Positions 37,069 to 45,603 are shown, numbered from the stretch's first letter. The stretch is 64,000 nt of DNA from Candidatus Pseudothioglobus singularis PS1 (GCF_001281385.1 NZ_CP006911.1:1116001-1180000); one strand, 5' to 3'. Notes: a model not told the origin generated them from the letters alone. Program-made: numbers and translations.

Positions 37069-38058
37069 CTACACTGGAACCGCAACAACACCCAGAAAAT
37101 CTCCATTTACTATCAGCCCTGGAAAATGTCTTCCAGTATAAATACCATCAATACCAGCAAAATATTCAGCAGGCTCATCTCCTGTTTTTTCAATGTTGTA
37201 AATCTTTGCCACAAGTTGCCCTTCACTAACTGGATCACCTAAATCAACACAATGCTCTAAAAGCCCAGTTGATTCACTAAAAATATAGCATCTTTGATCA
37301 GGCATGTCTAAATTAAGTGTTTCTGATACCTCTAGATCTCCTTCACAAATACCAGTATGTTTTAACAAATTACGAATTCCTTTTTTTGCAATTTCGACTG
37401 AATAAGCCGTTGTTGATCCACCTCCACCAAGCTCTGTACTAATAAACACTTTCCCCATATTTTCAGCAGCAGTATCATACATGTTGACAGCATCAATCTC
37501 AAGAAGCATTACTGAATGAGGGGCGTTAAAAGCTTTCATTGCATCAATACAACGAGACTGTTGTTCTTTATCATCTAGAAAATGAGCACAACAAAAAGGT
37601 AAAAAATCTAATGTCTTTCCGCCAGAATGAAAATCTACAACATAATCTGCAAGAGGAAGAAGAGTCCGATTAAAGTAATCAGCTATCTTCTCAGTAAAGG
37701 TTCCTTCAGGATTGCCAGGGAAAACTCGATTCATATTACCACCATCAATTGGAGATGTTCTTTTTCCAGCCTGAAAAGCTGGATAATTCATCCCAGGAAT
37801 AATTATCACTCTTCCTTTAATATCAGAAGATCTGATGTGATTTGCTAAATCAAATAATGCTACAGGACCTTCATATTCATCACCATGATTAGCCCCAGTA
37901 AAAAGAATTGTTGGCCCATTTCCATTTTTTGCTACAGTTATAGGAATCACTATAGAGCCCCAGGCAGAGCCATCATGAGAGTGAGGAAGTTTAAGATAGC
38001 CATGCTGAATTCCATCTTTCTCAAAGTCAACACTTAGGCTTATTGGGCTATCCTTCAT
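37069..38058 (-). CDS. Succinylglutamate desuccinylase/aspartoacylase family deacylase, DoeB-like
   Basis: The 329-residue zinc hydrolase has ligands H58 and E61 in GANHGDEYEG and H144 in VDFHSGG. The conserved GGNMNRVFPG and the C-terminal beta domain (GDPVSEGQLVAKIY) are also present. The pattern is closest to DoeB, which removes the acetyl group from N-acetyl-diaminobutyrate in ectoine breakdown. The other doe genes are not in the window, so the substrate is uncertain. It lies upstream of ltaE. Confidence 0.85.
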   Translation of the reverse strand: MKDSPISLSVDFEKDGIQHGYLKLPHSHDGSAWGSIVIPITVAKNGNGPTILFTGANHGDEYEGPVALFDLANHIRSSDIKGRVIIIPGMNYPAFQAGKRTSPIDGGNMNRVFPGNPEGTFTEKIADYFNRTLLPLADYVVDFHSGGKTLDFLPFCCAHFLDDKEQQSRCIDAMKAFNAPHSVMLLEIDAVNMYDTAAENMGKVFISTELGGGGSTTAYSVEIAKKGIRNLLKHTGICEGDLEVSETLNLDMPDQRCYIFSESTGLLEHCVDLGDPVSEGQLVAKIYNIEKTGDEPAEYFAGIDGIYTGRHFPGLIVNGDFLGVVAVPV

Positions 38059-38142
38059 AAGAAATTAGAAAGCAAATAAAACTAAAACGTCATTGTACTT
38101 CATCAACAAAATATTTACAATCTACGAAAACTCTAAAAAAAA

Positions 38143-38982
38143 TTATTTAAACAATAAAGCACCATTGCCAAAATGGCTTTTATACAAATCAATATCATCT
38201 CCATAAATTTCATTAACAAGATTGACTTCTAATTCTGTGAACATTGATTTGTAACTTGGCAAACGGCCATTATTTTTCATTTTTTCAAGATCTATATCTT
38301 TAATCTTTGAGAAATCTCCATCAACTTTTTCAAAACTTGAAATATCATGATTTAAGATCTTCCTAGTATCATAAACTTTAAAACCTTTAGATTTCAATAA
38401 GTCAATTGCATCAGAAAAGAGCTCCAAAGAAAAATAATCATCATAATGCTCATAATGAAGAAAATCTGACTGATTTCTCCAGTGTTCCTCCATATTTTCT
38501 CTACTTTGAGATTTTATATATTCTAGAAATTCATTAAAATTTAAACTCGCTTTATTACCAAAATTATCATTAAAGTTAATTTTTCCATCTACCACTTTAT
38601 CTAAATAACAAGAAGCAATTCTAGTATATGGGCAACGCAAAACAACAAAAGTATGTTTTGCAAGAGAAACTTCTCTTTGAGATGAAATAAAGGTTTGGTT
38701 ATTTTGATGAATCCAATTAATATCATCAACGTCTTTAACAAAGCCATTTGCAATGGCAATTGAAAACCTTAATGAAGAGCAACAATTCTTTGGAATATAA
38801 GTACAAACAGCCTCCAATGGATAGATAGATAAAGCATGACTAGATGAAAAATTATAAAGTTCATTTTCAGTCACTTTTGAGATTTCTATTCTTGCATTCT
38901 TTAATTGTCGACCATTGTTCACTTTCAATTCCTTTTTTAAATTATTTGACTCTAAAGATAAAACACATATATTAAGAGGCAA
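38143..38982 (-). CDS. Sulfotransferase family protein
   Basis: The 279-residue protein has the two PAPS-binding signatures of the Sulfotransfer_2 group: a 5'-phosphosulfate loop PKNCCSSLR (64-72) and a 3'-phosphate motif VVLRCPYTRIASCYLDK (about 113-129). A later HWRNQSDFLHYEHYDDYFSLE stretch matches the family's downstream conserved block. The acceptor could be a cell-surface glycan. The first frame start is TTG at 38982; the true start could be up to 20 codons later. Its AT content seems higher than the neighbours', consistent with an accessory gene, and it is paired with a methyltransferase. Confidence 0.75.
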   Translation of the reverse strand: MPLNICVLSLESNNLKKELKVNNGRQLKNARIEISKVTENELYNFSSSHALSIYPLEAVCTYIPKNCCSSLRFSIAIANGFVKDVDDINWIHQNNQTFISSQREVSLAKHTFVVLRCPYTRIASCYLDKVVDGKINFNDNFGNKASLNFNEFLEYIKSQSRENMEEHWRNQSDFLHYEHYDDYFSLELFSDAIDLLKSKGFKVYDTRKILNHDISSFEKVDGDFSKIKDIDLEKMKNNGRLPSYKSMFTELEVNLVNEIYGDDIDLYKSHFGNGALLFK

Positions 38983-39038
38983 ATTACTTTTAGCAGTTAT
39001 CTTTTCAAGTAGTTGAATACAATTATTTTAATAAATAT

Positions 39039-39635
39039 TCAATCACCAGGTAAAAATTCAAGTGCCAGATTTCTTAATTCTTCATCAGACTTTTTACCTT
39101 TACAAGCAATAAGATATAAAGCATAGTCCTCCGGTCTTCTTCCACCTATCCATTTCTGAAAGCCCGCTTCAATAAAAAAATTCAATAAAGATGAATAAGT
39201 AAACCCACACTTGTGTGCCATAAACTCATTCCCTTCTTCAAGGGCAGCTCTTAACCCATACAAAATATCAATGGGAGCTATTGGGACTGGAGTTTCGTAT
39301 AGTGGATCATAAAGTTTATCTTTGAGAATTGCATCGCAAACACTTTGTAAATCTGGGCAAATAAGAACAACTACGCCATCATCTTTCAATACTCTAAGAA
39401 ACTCTTTTACAACAATTGGAACTTGATGAGGATATACGTGTTCAATGTTATGTGATGAGTAAACTGCTTCAACACTATTTGAAGCAACTTTACTCATATC
39501 CAACAATGTTCCAACAATATCTGGATTGACAGTTTTATCAATATCAAATCGAACTTCTTTCCATTGATCATTATCAAAACCTTTTAAACCAATTTTTGTT
39601 TGAGGACCACAGCCTACATGGAGAAATGTTTTCAT
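39039..39635 (-). CDS. Class I SAM-dependent methyltransferase (type 11)
   Basis: The 198-residue protein has the SAM motif I near the N terminus (LHVGCGP), an acidic motif II (RFDIDK), and the YSSHNIEHVYPHQVP segment seen in methyltransferases of surface-glycan clusters. It lies 56 bp upstream of the sulfotransferase gene on the same strand and 108 bp from tRNA-Asp. The pair may modify a surface polysaccharide; the substrate is unknown. The N terminus at ATG 39635 is well supported, as motif I begins at residue 5. Confidence 0.85.
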   Translation of the reverse strand: MKTFLHVGCGPQTKIGLKGFDNDQWKEVRFDIDKTVNPDIVGTLLDMSKVASNSVEAVYSSHNIEHVYPHQVPIVVKEFLRVLKDDGVVVLICPDLQSVCDAILKDKLYDPLYETPVPIAPIDILYGLRAALEEGNEFMAHKCGFTYSSLLNFFIEAGFQKWIGGRRPEDYALYLIACKGKKSDEELRNLALEFLPGD

Positions 39636-39743
39636 AAAAGAAATTAACTGTAATTATTTAAATTTTTTTAATTATATCAAGATAAATATAATTCAAAAAA
39701 AATAGATTTGGAAATTCTTAAACTAAGATATTGCAAATTAAAA

Positions 39744-39820
39744 TGGCGGAGCGGACGGGGGTCGAACCCGCGACCTCCTGCGTGACAGGCAGGCGTTCTA
39801 ACCAACTGAACTACCGCTCC
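39744..39820 (-). tRNA. tRNA-Asp (anticodon GTC)
   Basis: A complete cloverleaf lies on the minus strand: acceptor GGAGCGG/CCGCTCC, anticodon stem CCTGC/GCAGG with loop CTGTCAC (anticodon GTC), T arm GGTTCGACC, discriminator G and encoded CCA. Confidence 0.96.
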
Positions 39821-39828
39821 ATATTTCT

Positions 39829-39904
39829 TGGTGGGCGCTACAAGACTTGAACTTGTGACCCTCGCCTTGTAAGGGCGATGCTCTCCCAACTGAGCTAAGC
39901 GCCC
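39829..39904 (-). tRNA. tRNA-Val (anticodon TAC)
   Basis: A complete cloverleaf lies on the minus strand 8 bp upstream of tRNA-Asp: acceptor GGGCGCT/AGCGCCC, anticodon stem TCGCC/GGCGA with loop CTTACAA (anticodon TAC), T arm GTTCAAG, and encoded ACCA. The two are likely cotranscribed. Confidence 0.96.
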
Positions 39905-39939
39905 AAAAAAATGCCCGAATCAAATAAGGAAACGGGCAT
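39905..39939 (-). terminator. Intrinsic terminator of hupB
   Basis: ATGCCCG and CGGGCAT form a 7-bp stem with a 15-nt loop, followed on the minus strand by seven T residues. It lies 23 bp after the hupB stop and ends directly against the 5' base of tRNA-Val. Confidence 0.85.
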
Positions 39940-39961
39940 ATTATACTTCGAAAAAATCTGA

Positions 39962-40234
39962 TTAGTTAACAGATTCCTTTAATAATTTTCCTGCTTTAAA
40001 TGCGGGTGCATTTGATGCTGAAATTTGTATTGCAGCACCAGTTTGCGGGTTACGGCCAGTGCGTGCTGCGCGTGCTCTTACTAAAAAACTACCAAAACCA
40101 GTGATAGCTACTGAGTCGCCACTTGCCAATGTGGTAGAGATTGCAGTAGTTGTTGCCTCTAAAGCACGAGCTGCATCAGCTTTCGAAAGACCTGAGTTAT
40201 CAGCAATTGCTGAAACTAAATCTGATTTGTTCAT
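39962..40234 (-). CDS. hupB: DNA-binding protein HU
   Basis: The 90-residue nucleoid protein has the HU/IHF signature (GFGSFLVRARAARTGRNPQTG) and the HU-like N terminus MNKSDLVSAIA. AAGGAG lies 7 nt before the ATG. Alpha and beta HU types cannot be distinguished here, so the symbol is provisional. The unit is monocistronic with its own terminator. The 40235-40384 gap upstream shows no feature I can name. Confidence 0.94.
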   Translation of the reverse strand: MNKSDLVSAIADNSGLSKADAARALEATTTAISTTLASGDSVAITGFGSFLVRARAARTGRNPQTGAAIQISASNAPAFKAGKLLKESVN

Positions 40235-40384
40235 TTGTTAACTCCTTAGTTTTAAAAAGAATTTATGTAAAACCCACTAATTTTATTGAAAAGTGTAAAA
40301 TAATTATACATCTAAGAACCCTTATTTCAAGCGACATTCAACAATAAATATAAATTGGGGTAAAAATACTATAAAAAAATACTT

Positions 40385-40900
40385 TTATAATGTCTCTAAA
40401 AAAACCTGGAAATTTTTACTCCAAACTTCTGGAGTTATTTCTCCGATATGTTTATAAAGAATTAATCCTTCTCTATTAATTAAAAAGGTTTCTGGGGTTG
40501 CATAAACACCAAGCTCCATTCCAACTCTTCCATCTGGGTCAAAAATAATCTCATCAAATGGATTTCCCATTATGTCTAGATACTTCTGACCATCATTTTT
40601 TTGATCTTTGTAGTTAATGCCAATTAACTTTAGACTCTCATTATTTGCTATATTCATAATTACTTGATGCTCCTTCCTACAGGTAACACACCATGACGCC
40701 CAGACATTGATAAGTATCATTTGATTGCCTATCAAATCATTCAATTTGACATTTTCATTCGTATAAAAGTCTTTTCCATTGACCTCTGGAACAATCTTTC
40801 CTAATAGAGGTGATGGAAGCTTATTGGGATTAGAATTAAGACTTAAGAATAAAAAAATTCCTATTATAAAAAATATAATTAGAGGTATTATTTTTTTCAT
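40385..40900 (-). CDS. ccmG: Cytochrome c biogenesis thiol-disulfide protein CcmG/DsbE
   Basis: The 171-residue thioredoxin-fold protein is tethered by an N-terminal span and reduces apocytochrome c heme-binding cysteines in the periplasm. The active site is WASWCVTC (C71, C74). The glutamate-containing segment after it and the cis-Pro region ATPETFLI fit CcmG. The gene overlaps the end of ccmE by 4 bp. ccmF, which usually lies between ccmE and ccmG, is absent. Confidence 0.9.
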   Translation of the reverse strand: MKKIIPLIIFFIIGIFLFLSLNSNPNKLPSPLLGKIVPEVNGKDFYTNENVKLNDLIGNQMILINVWASWCVTCRKEHQVIMNIANNESLKLIGINYKDQKNDGQKYLDIMGNPFDEIIFDPDGRVGMELGVYATPETFLINREGLILYKHIGEITPEVWSKNFQVFLETL

Positions 40901-41355
40901 TGCTGAGAACTTGTAATCTCTAAAGCAGCAGCTACCTCTGGAGGCATATAATTTTCATCATGCTTCGCTAAAACTTCTTTAGCAGTAAATTTATAAGTAC
41001 ATAGCTTGCCTGCCCAAGCTTTTTTGCACTCCTTCTTAATTGAACCACTTGCCACGACTCCCTGGCCCTCTCTAAAAAGGTCAGGCAAAATACCCTCATA
41101 TGCAACTTTAATTGTTTGGTTATTATCTGTGACTGAAAAAGTAGCTATCATTCCTTCCCTACTAAAACTATCAGTCTCAACAAGGCCTCCCAGTCTAAAA
41201 CTCTTATTTGCTGGAGCCTTTCCATCGACAATATCAGAGGGAGTATAAAAGTATAATAAGTTTTCACTAAACGCCTTAATCCCCAAATATCCTGCCAGGA
41301 AAACACCAGATACTAAAAGCCCAACCAATATCATTCGGTTTTGTCTTTTAGTCAT
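40897..41355 (-). CDS. ccmE: Heme chaperone CcmE
   Basis: CcmE carries heme from the CcmABCD complex to CcmF. From ATG 41355 (MTKRQNRM) the product is 152 residues with one N-terminal span and the OB-fold chaperone domain. The covalent heme ligand H132 and Y136 lie in the classic LAKHDENYMPPEV. Starts further upstream lie inside ccmD and are unlikely. The start overlaps the ccmD stop by 8 bp. Two extra cysteines (C110, C119) are unusual to my knowledge. Confidence 0.93.
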   Translation of the reverse strand: MTKRQNRMILVGLLVSGVFLAGYLGIKAFSENLLYFYTPSDIVDGKAPANKSFRLGGLVETDSFSREGMIATFSVTDNNQTIKVAYEGILPDLFREGQGVVASGSIKKECKKAWAGKLCTYKFTAKEVLAKHDENYMPPEVAAALEITSSQQ

Positions 41356-41518
41356 TGATTGAGAATTTATTTTTGAGAGACAAAATAGTCTTAGTGTGGA
41401 TTCTCTTTGCACTAATAAAAAGAGTAATTATTGTCAAGAAGGAAACACCATATGCGAGCCAAACATAAAATGCATACTTCCCATAAGGCAGAAAGGAAAA
41501 ATACTCAACCATAGTCAT
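41348..41518 (-). CDS. ccmD: Heme exporter protein CcmD
   Basis: This 56-residue protein has an aromatic N terminus (EYFSFLPYGKYAFYVWLAYG), one membrane helix and a basic tail (SAKRIHTKTILSLKNK). That is the CcmD pattern; CcmD helps release holo-CcmE from CcmC. It overlaps ccmC by 4 bp and ccmE by 8 bp, which fixes its place in the operon and supports it as real. Confidence 0.9.
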   Translation of the reverse strand: MTMVEYFSFLPYGKYAFYVWLAYGVSFLTIITLFISAKRIHTKTILSLKNKFSIND

Positions 41519-42252
41519 GATACTACTCCCTCAACTTCATCTTTGACCCAGCGAGAATTTTGCTCACGAACTAGAACCTCTGTTCTTGCTTTAATTACAA
41601 CAAGAAGCGCATAAAGAAAAATTGACGCTACAAACATTATTGCAAGTGCAATTTGCATGTCTGGATCTTTTAAACCACCAGTACCAACCGAATAACCTTG
41701 GTGAAGGGTGTTCCACCATTTAACTGAGTAATGAATAATTGGTAAATTAATTAGGCCAACGATAGCAAGTATAGAGCTAGCTTTTGCAGCAGTCTTTGGG
41801 TTATCAAATGCGCTATTAAGAGACATGTATGCTAGATATAAAAACAATAATATGAGCTCAGAAGTTAATCTAGCATCCCAGACCCACCATGCTCCCCACA
41901 TCGGCTTACCCCAAATTGCTCCAGATGCCAATGCAATGATTGTAAAAGCTGCGCCAATTGGCGCCGAAACCTTTGCCACCACTTCAGCCATTTTAATTTG
42001 CCAAATGAGTCCAATACCCCCAGCAATTGCCATGATTGCATAAACCATCATTGACAAGATAGCACTTGGAACATGAATGAATATTATTCTATAACCATCA
42101 CCTTGCTGATAATCAGGCGGTGATATAACAAGAGACCAAAATAAACCAATCACCAAAAGGCTAGCAAAAGGCCAAAAAAACCATGGTGTAAGCCTAGAAC
42201 AGGTTCCATAAAAAACTTTCGGTGAGGCCTGCCTTTGAATCCATTTCCACAT
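41515..42252 (-). CDS. ccmC: Heme lyase/exporter subunit CcmC
   Basis: The 245-residue protein has six membrane spans and the tryptophan-rich heme-handling motif WGAWWVWDARLTSE. Periplasmic His ligands are plausible in IFIHVPSA and IIHYSVKWWNTLHQG. It attaches heme to CcmE. It is the first gene of this ccmCDEG run. ccmA, ccmB, ccmF and ccmH are not in the window, so the pathway's genes are split. Confidence 0.95.
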   Translation of the reverse strand: MWKWIQRQASPKVFYGTCSRLTPWFFWPFASLLVIGLFWSLVISPPDYQQGDGYRIIFIHVPSAILSMMVYAIMAIAGGIGLIWQIKMAEVVAKVSAPIGAAFTIIALASGAIWGKPMWGAWWVWDARLTSELILLFLYLAYMSLNSAFDNPKTAAKASSILAIVGLINLPIIHYSVKWWNTLHQGYSVGTGGLKDPDMQIALAIMFVASIFLYALLVVIKARTEVLVREQNSRWVKDEVEGVVS

Positions 42253-42279
42253 AAATAAATGCAGTGATAAAAAAGAGAT

Positions 42280-42939
42280 TTATTTTAATGATTTTTGAGC
42301 CACATTGTTTCGTAAATATATCGGCTGGGGTAGCTCAAAGTCGCTAGTCTCTCCCCTACTAAATGACTCAAGTGCTAAATCTATTAAACTAGAGGATTCT
42401 GGAAAAATTGTGAGATCAGTTTCAATTACACCAGAAGCAGAACTGAGCATATCACCATAGGCATCCCATCCTGTCCCAACTCCAATATAATTAGTATCGA
42501 GAATATCTACATCATTAGGATTACATATGCGCAATTTACTGATTTTTCCTTGATTGTAAATAGCCCAATAGACCTCTCCCATTCTAGCATCAAGTGCTAC
42601 AGCTATTTTTTCAGAACTAAGAATCTGTGAAGCCCTAAATCCAAGCAACTCAAGTGTCGAAAATCCAATCGTTGGAATATTACAGGACATTGAAAGCCCC
42701 TGAACAACGCCAACACACATTCTTACACCTGTAAATGCACCAGGCCCTTTAGTAAAGATTATTGAATCAACATCCTTTATTAGAGTTCCTGTTTCCTGAA
42801 AGACTTCATCACAAAGCTTAAGAATATGGCCAGAGCTTTTTTGAATCCCTGACAAAACGCGACTAACTCTTGACTCTTTGGTCATTAGAGTGACCGATGC
42901 AATTTCAGTACAGGTATCTATCGCAAGTAAATTCATCAA
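42280..42939 (-). CDS. tsaB: tRNA t6A modification protein TsaB
   Basis: The 219-residue actin-like ATPase-fold protein supports TsaD in making t6A37 on ANN-decoding tRNAs. The N terminus LLAIDTCTEIASV and the GPGAFTGVRMCVGVVQGLS segment are diagnostic. It overlaps the upstream transglycosylase gene by 4 bp (ATGA) and ends 27 bp before ccmC. Confidence 0.93.
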   Translation of the reverse strand: MMNLLAIDTCTEIASVTLMTKESRVSRVLSGIQKSSGHILKLCDEVFQETGTLIKDVDSIIFTKGPGAFTGVRMCVGVVQGLSMSCNIPTIGFSTLELLGFRASQILSSEKIAVALDARMGEVYWAIYNQGKISKLRICNPNDVDILDTNYIGVGTGWDAYGDMLSSASGVIETDLTIFPESSSLIDLALESFSRGETSDFELPQPIYLRNNVAQKSLK

Positions 42940-43592
42940 AATATTTTTTTGTAGTTTTCGTGCATCTTCAAAATCATCTTAACTCGCCTATCCAGCCTAT
43001 CAGGAAAGTTAATAGGATTATAGTAAGAAGGCCCTTTAAGCAAGGCAACAAGTGTTGCCATATCTTCTAAACTCAAATCCTTAACATCTTTATCAAAGTA
43101 GAAATAACTTCCACTGGCAAAGCCGTGGTAGGCCATATCTCCTTTTTGGGCTAAATATACCGTATTCATATACCTCTCAAGAATAAATTCTTTATCGTAA
43201 GACAACTCTAAAAGTAATGCCATCAAAACCTCTTCAAACTTTCTGGAAAAAGTTTTTTCCCGAGTTAGAAGCGAATTCTTAACTAATTGCTGAGTAATTG
43301 TACTGGCTCCTCTAAGCGCCTTATCATCAAATAAATATCCGTAAATAACTCTCCCAATCTCTTTAAAATCAACACCATGATGATGGAAATATGATTGGTC
43401 TTCCACTAAAAGAAGCATATTAATAAGCTCTGGAGGGTAATCATTAAAGGAGAAATTGATTTGAGTGATAGTGTTTGAGACTTTTATCTCAGTTGAAAAT
43501 TGAGACTTTACTATAATGTTAAGATAGAATAAATAAGCTGAGAAGATAAATATAAATATTAAACTTACAATCTTGATCCAAAATTTATACAT
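42936..43592 (-). CDS. mtgA: Monofunctional peptidoglycan glycosyltransferase (GT51)
   Basis: The enzyme polymerises lipid II into glycan strands at the outer face of the inner membrane. From ATG 43592 the product is 218 residues: an N-terminal anchor (residues 3-27), then GT51 motifs VEDQSYFHHHG with catalytic E64, RGASTITQQLVKN, RKFEEVLMALLLE, and ILERYMNTVYL. No transpeptidase domain follows. An upstream extension to 43706 would lie inside cutC and is rejected. Its start overlaps the cutC stop by 8 bp. Confidence 0.88.
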   Translation of the reverse strand: MYKFWIKIVSLIFIFIFSAYLFYLNIIVKSQFSTEIKVSNTITQINFSFNDYPPELINMLLLVEDQSYFHHHGVDFKEIGRVIYGYLFDDKALRGASTITQQLVKNSLLTREKTFSRKFEEVLMALLLELSYDKEFILERYMNTVYLAQKGDMAYHGFASGSYFYFDKDVKDLSLEDMATLVALLKGPSYYNPINFPDRLDRRVKMILKMHENYKKIF

Positions 43593-44262
43593 TGATTGCA
43601 GTTTTAATTTCTTTAATAGTTTGACTATCTGTAATTTTTCTATTTTGTCTATGAATTGAGCAAGAAGAATGAAGCCAAGCAAAGTGACAATCAGAGAGAA
43701 TTTCACTTATGTTTTGAGGGTTTATGCCTGAGCCTGGCATAATTTCAATTCTGCCAGATGCTCTTTGTTGCATTTCCTTCAAAACTGCCAATCCCTCCAT
43801 AACAGTCTCATAGCCACCAGATGACAAGATCGTATCAAAACCTAAATTAATTGCAATTTCAACTGCTTCAATAGTCTTTGGGATAGTATCTACTGCTCGA
43901 TGCAAAGTTTTTTTAATGCCATCGCTATATCTAATTAATTGACCTAAAAATTCTTGATCAAGCTCACCATTCAAAAGCGTAGCGCCAAATACAACGCCGT
44001 CGAAGTTGTATGATCGAGCTTTATCAATATCATCAAACATTTGATGAAGATCCCCTGATGAGTATTCAAAACTGCCTTTTTTAGGCCGAATCATTACCCT
44101 GCAAGGTATATTCACTTCTGAAGCAAGCTTCATTAATTCATCAGATGGCGTCAATCCTCCAAGCTCTAATGAGCTGCAGAGCTCAATTCGGTCTGCCTTT
44201 CCATTGATGCAGGCCTCTAGACCAGAAATGCTATCGATACAGACTTCTAGTTTGGATTTCAT
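43585..44262 (-). CDS. cutC: CutC family protein
   Basis: The 225-residue TIM-barrel protein has the family segments LEVCIDSISG, ADRIELCSSLELGGLTPS, VMIRPKKGSF, and HRAVDTIP. CutC was linked to copper tolerance in E. coli, though that role is debated; it may be a general enzyme of unknown substrate. It heads a tight minus-strand run, cutC-mtgA-tsaB, followed closely by ccmCDEG. Confidence 0.92.
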   Translation of the reverse strand: MKSKLEVCIDSISGLEACINGKADRIELCSSLELGGLTPSDELMKLASEVNIPCRVMIRPKKGSFEYSSGDLHQMFDDIDKARSYNFDGVVFGATLLNGELDQEFLGQLIRYSDGIKKTLHRAVDTIPKTIEAVEIAINLGFDTILSSGGYETVMEGLAVLKEMQQRASGRIEIMPGSGINPQNISEILSDCHFAWLHSSCSIHRQNRKITDSQTIKEIKTAINV

Positions 44263-44314
44263 AAATCCAAGTTTATATTAATGTTCATCATAATACGAGA
44301 AGAAGCGCAAATAA

Positions 44315-44342
44315 TTGATAAGTATAGAGTAACTAGTATAAA
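44315..44342 (+). promoter_or_regulatory. Putative sigma-70 promoter of rpsF operon
   Basis: TTGATA (44315-44320) and TATAAA (44337-44342) are 16 bp apart, 66 bp upstream of rpsF. Transcription would start near 44349, just before the leader hairpin. Confidence 0.5.
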
Positions 44343-44356
44343 ATACCCTCTTCCTT

Positions 44357-44388
44357 GCTTGACCAGCCCTTGTTGGCAAGCTTTTTTT
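44357..44388 (+). promoter_or_regulatory. rpsF leader hairpin with T-run: attenuator-like
   Basis: GCTTG-A-CCA pairs with TGG-CAAGC, leaving one bulged A and an 8-nt loop, and is followed directly by seven T residues. It lies 19 bp before the rpsF start, inside the predicted leader. Such a terminator in front of rpsF would suit autogenous control by the S6-S18 complex, but the known conserved CCG-containing motif is not clearly present. Confidence 0.55.
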
Positions 44389-44407
44389 AATCCATAAGGA
44401 GATGTTA

Positions 44408-44797
44408 ATGAGACATTATGAAATAACTCTCATTGTTCACCCTGACCAAAGTTCTCAGGTTACAACAATGATTGAGAAGTACAAAGAGCTAATCACTTCA
44501 GGCAAAGGTATAGTCCATAGGGACGAAGACTGGGGTCGTAAACATTTAGCCTATCCAATCAACAAAATTTATAAAGCACATTACTTAATGATGAATATCG
44601 AGTGTGACAAAGATACACTTGATAAATTAAACTACAACTTTCGCTTCAACGATGCCATCCTAAGAAATTTAATTATTTCTAAGTCAGAGGCAATCACTGA
44701 ACCATCAATTATGGTTGCAGAAGCAGGCAAAGATTCAGATAAAGTTAAAGATCAAGGCAAAGACAAAGCCAAAGGTCAAGACTCAGAAAAGAAATAG
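44408..44797 (+). CDS. rpsF: 30S ribosomal protein S6
   Basis: The 129-residue protein begins [14 protein letters not shown], the canonical S6 N terminus. The ATG at 44408 is chosen over 44402 because AAGGAG is 6 nt away. The last 25 residues are a Lys/Asp/Gln repeat-like tail of the kind often added to S6. It heads the rpsF-rpsR-rplI unit. Confidence 0.95.
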   Translation: MRHYEITLIVHPDQSSQVTTMIEKYKELITSGKGIVHRDEDWGRKHLAYPINKIYKAHYLMMNIECDKDTLDKLNYNFRFNDAILRNLIISKSEAITEPSIMVAEAGKDSDKVKDQGKDKAKGQDSEKK

Positions 44798-44806
44798 GAG
44801 ACTGTA

Positions 44807-45064
44807 ATGGCTAAAAAACAAGTTAACAAAAGACGCAAATTTCAAATCCCTATAAACCGCTTTTGTCGTTTTACAAAAGCAGGTTTTAAGGAAATTGACT
44901 ACAAAGATGTTGAAATACTTCTTAAGAATATTGATGAAAGTGGAAAAATTACGCCATCAAGAATAACTGGTACTTCTGCAAAGTTTCAAAGACAATTGAC
45001 AACTGCAATTAAAAGAGCTAGATTCTTGGCACTAATCCCTTACACCGATAAACACAAAAAATAG
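44807..45064 (+). CDS. rpsR: 30S ribosomal protein S18
   Basis: The 85-residue basic protein contains the S18 pattern [15 protein letters not shown], then [11 protein letters not shown] and a basic segment [21 protein letters not shown]. It binds S6 in the platform of the small subunit. AGGAG precedes the ATG, 9 bp after rpsF. Confidence 0.96.
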   Translation: MAKKQVNKRRKFQIPINRFCRFTKAGFKEIDYKDVEILLKNIDESGKITPSRITGTSAKFQRQLTTAIKRARFLALIPYTDKHKK

Positions 45065-45072
45065 GAGGCCTT

Positions 45073-45528
45073 ATGCAAGTAATTTTATTAGAAAAAAATG
45101 AAAAACTAGGTAATCTTGGTGACATAGCAAACGTTAAGTCTGGCTATGCTCGCAACTACCTAATTCCGCAAGGTAAAGCCAAACCTGCTAATAAAGCTAA
45201 CATGGCAGTTTTTGAAACAATCCGTGCAGAGCTTGAGGCAAAAGAAGTCGCCGCTTTATCAGATGCTGAATCAAAAGAATTAGCGATGAAAGATGTTGTT
45301 TGTACAATTTCTGCGAATGCGGGTGAAGAAGGGAAGCTCTACGGCTCTGTCAGCACTACAGAAATAGCTGCCAATCTTCTGGAGCAAGGTTTTGAGGTTG
45401 AAAAGCGTGACATCAACATGCCAGAGGCAATCAGAAATACTGGTGAATATGAAGTCACCGTATCTCTCTATGCTGAGGTTGTGGTGCCAGTAAAAATTAT
45501 AGTAATTGCTGCAACTGAAACAGAATAA
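45073..45528 (+). CDS. rplI: 50S ribosomal protein L9
   Basis: The 151-residue protein has the N-terminal rRNA-binding domain signature GNLGDIANVKSGYARNYLIP, the connecting helix (about residues 45-75), and the C-terminal domain. It is last in the S6-S18-L9 unit and is followed by a clear terminator. Confidence 0.96.
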   Translation: MQVILLEKNEKLGNLGDIANVKSGYARNYLIPQGKAKPANKANMAVFETIRAELEAKEVAALSDAESKELAMKDVVCTISANAGEEGKLYGSVSTTEIAANLLEQGFEVEKRDINMPEAIRNTGEYEVTVSLYAEVVVPVKIIVIAATETE

Positions 45529-45559
45529 GTTAATCCAATTCACTTAAGTGAGTTAAAAT

Positions 45560-45590
45560 AAAAAGCCCTCTCTGAGGGCTTTTTATTTTT
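45560..45590 (+). terminator. Intrinsic terminator after rplI
   Basis: AGCCCTC and GAGGGCT form a 7-bp stem with a 3-nt loop, with AAAA before and TTTTTATTTTT after. It ends 14 bp before the dnaB start. Confidence 0.9.
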
Positions 45591-45603
45591 CTAAAATGTG
45601 ACA

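Noticed and set aside
39744-39904. Attachment site for an integrated element at the tRNA pair
   Set aside because: No integrase gene and no second copy of a tRNA 3' end were seen within the window.
43593-43706. N-terminal extension of the GT51 gene
   Set aside because: It lies inside cutC in another frame; the ATG at 43592, which overlaps the cutC stop and directly precedes the membrane anchor, is the natural start.
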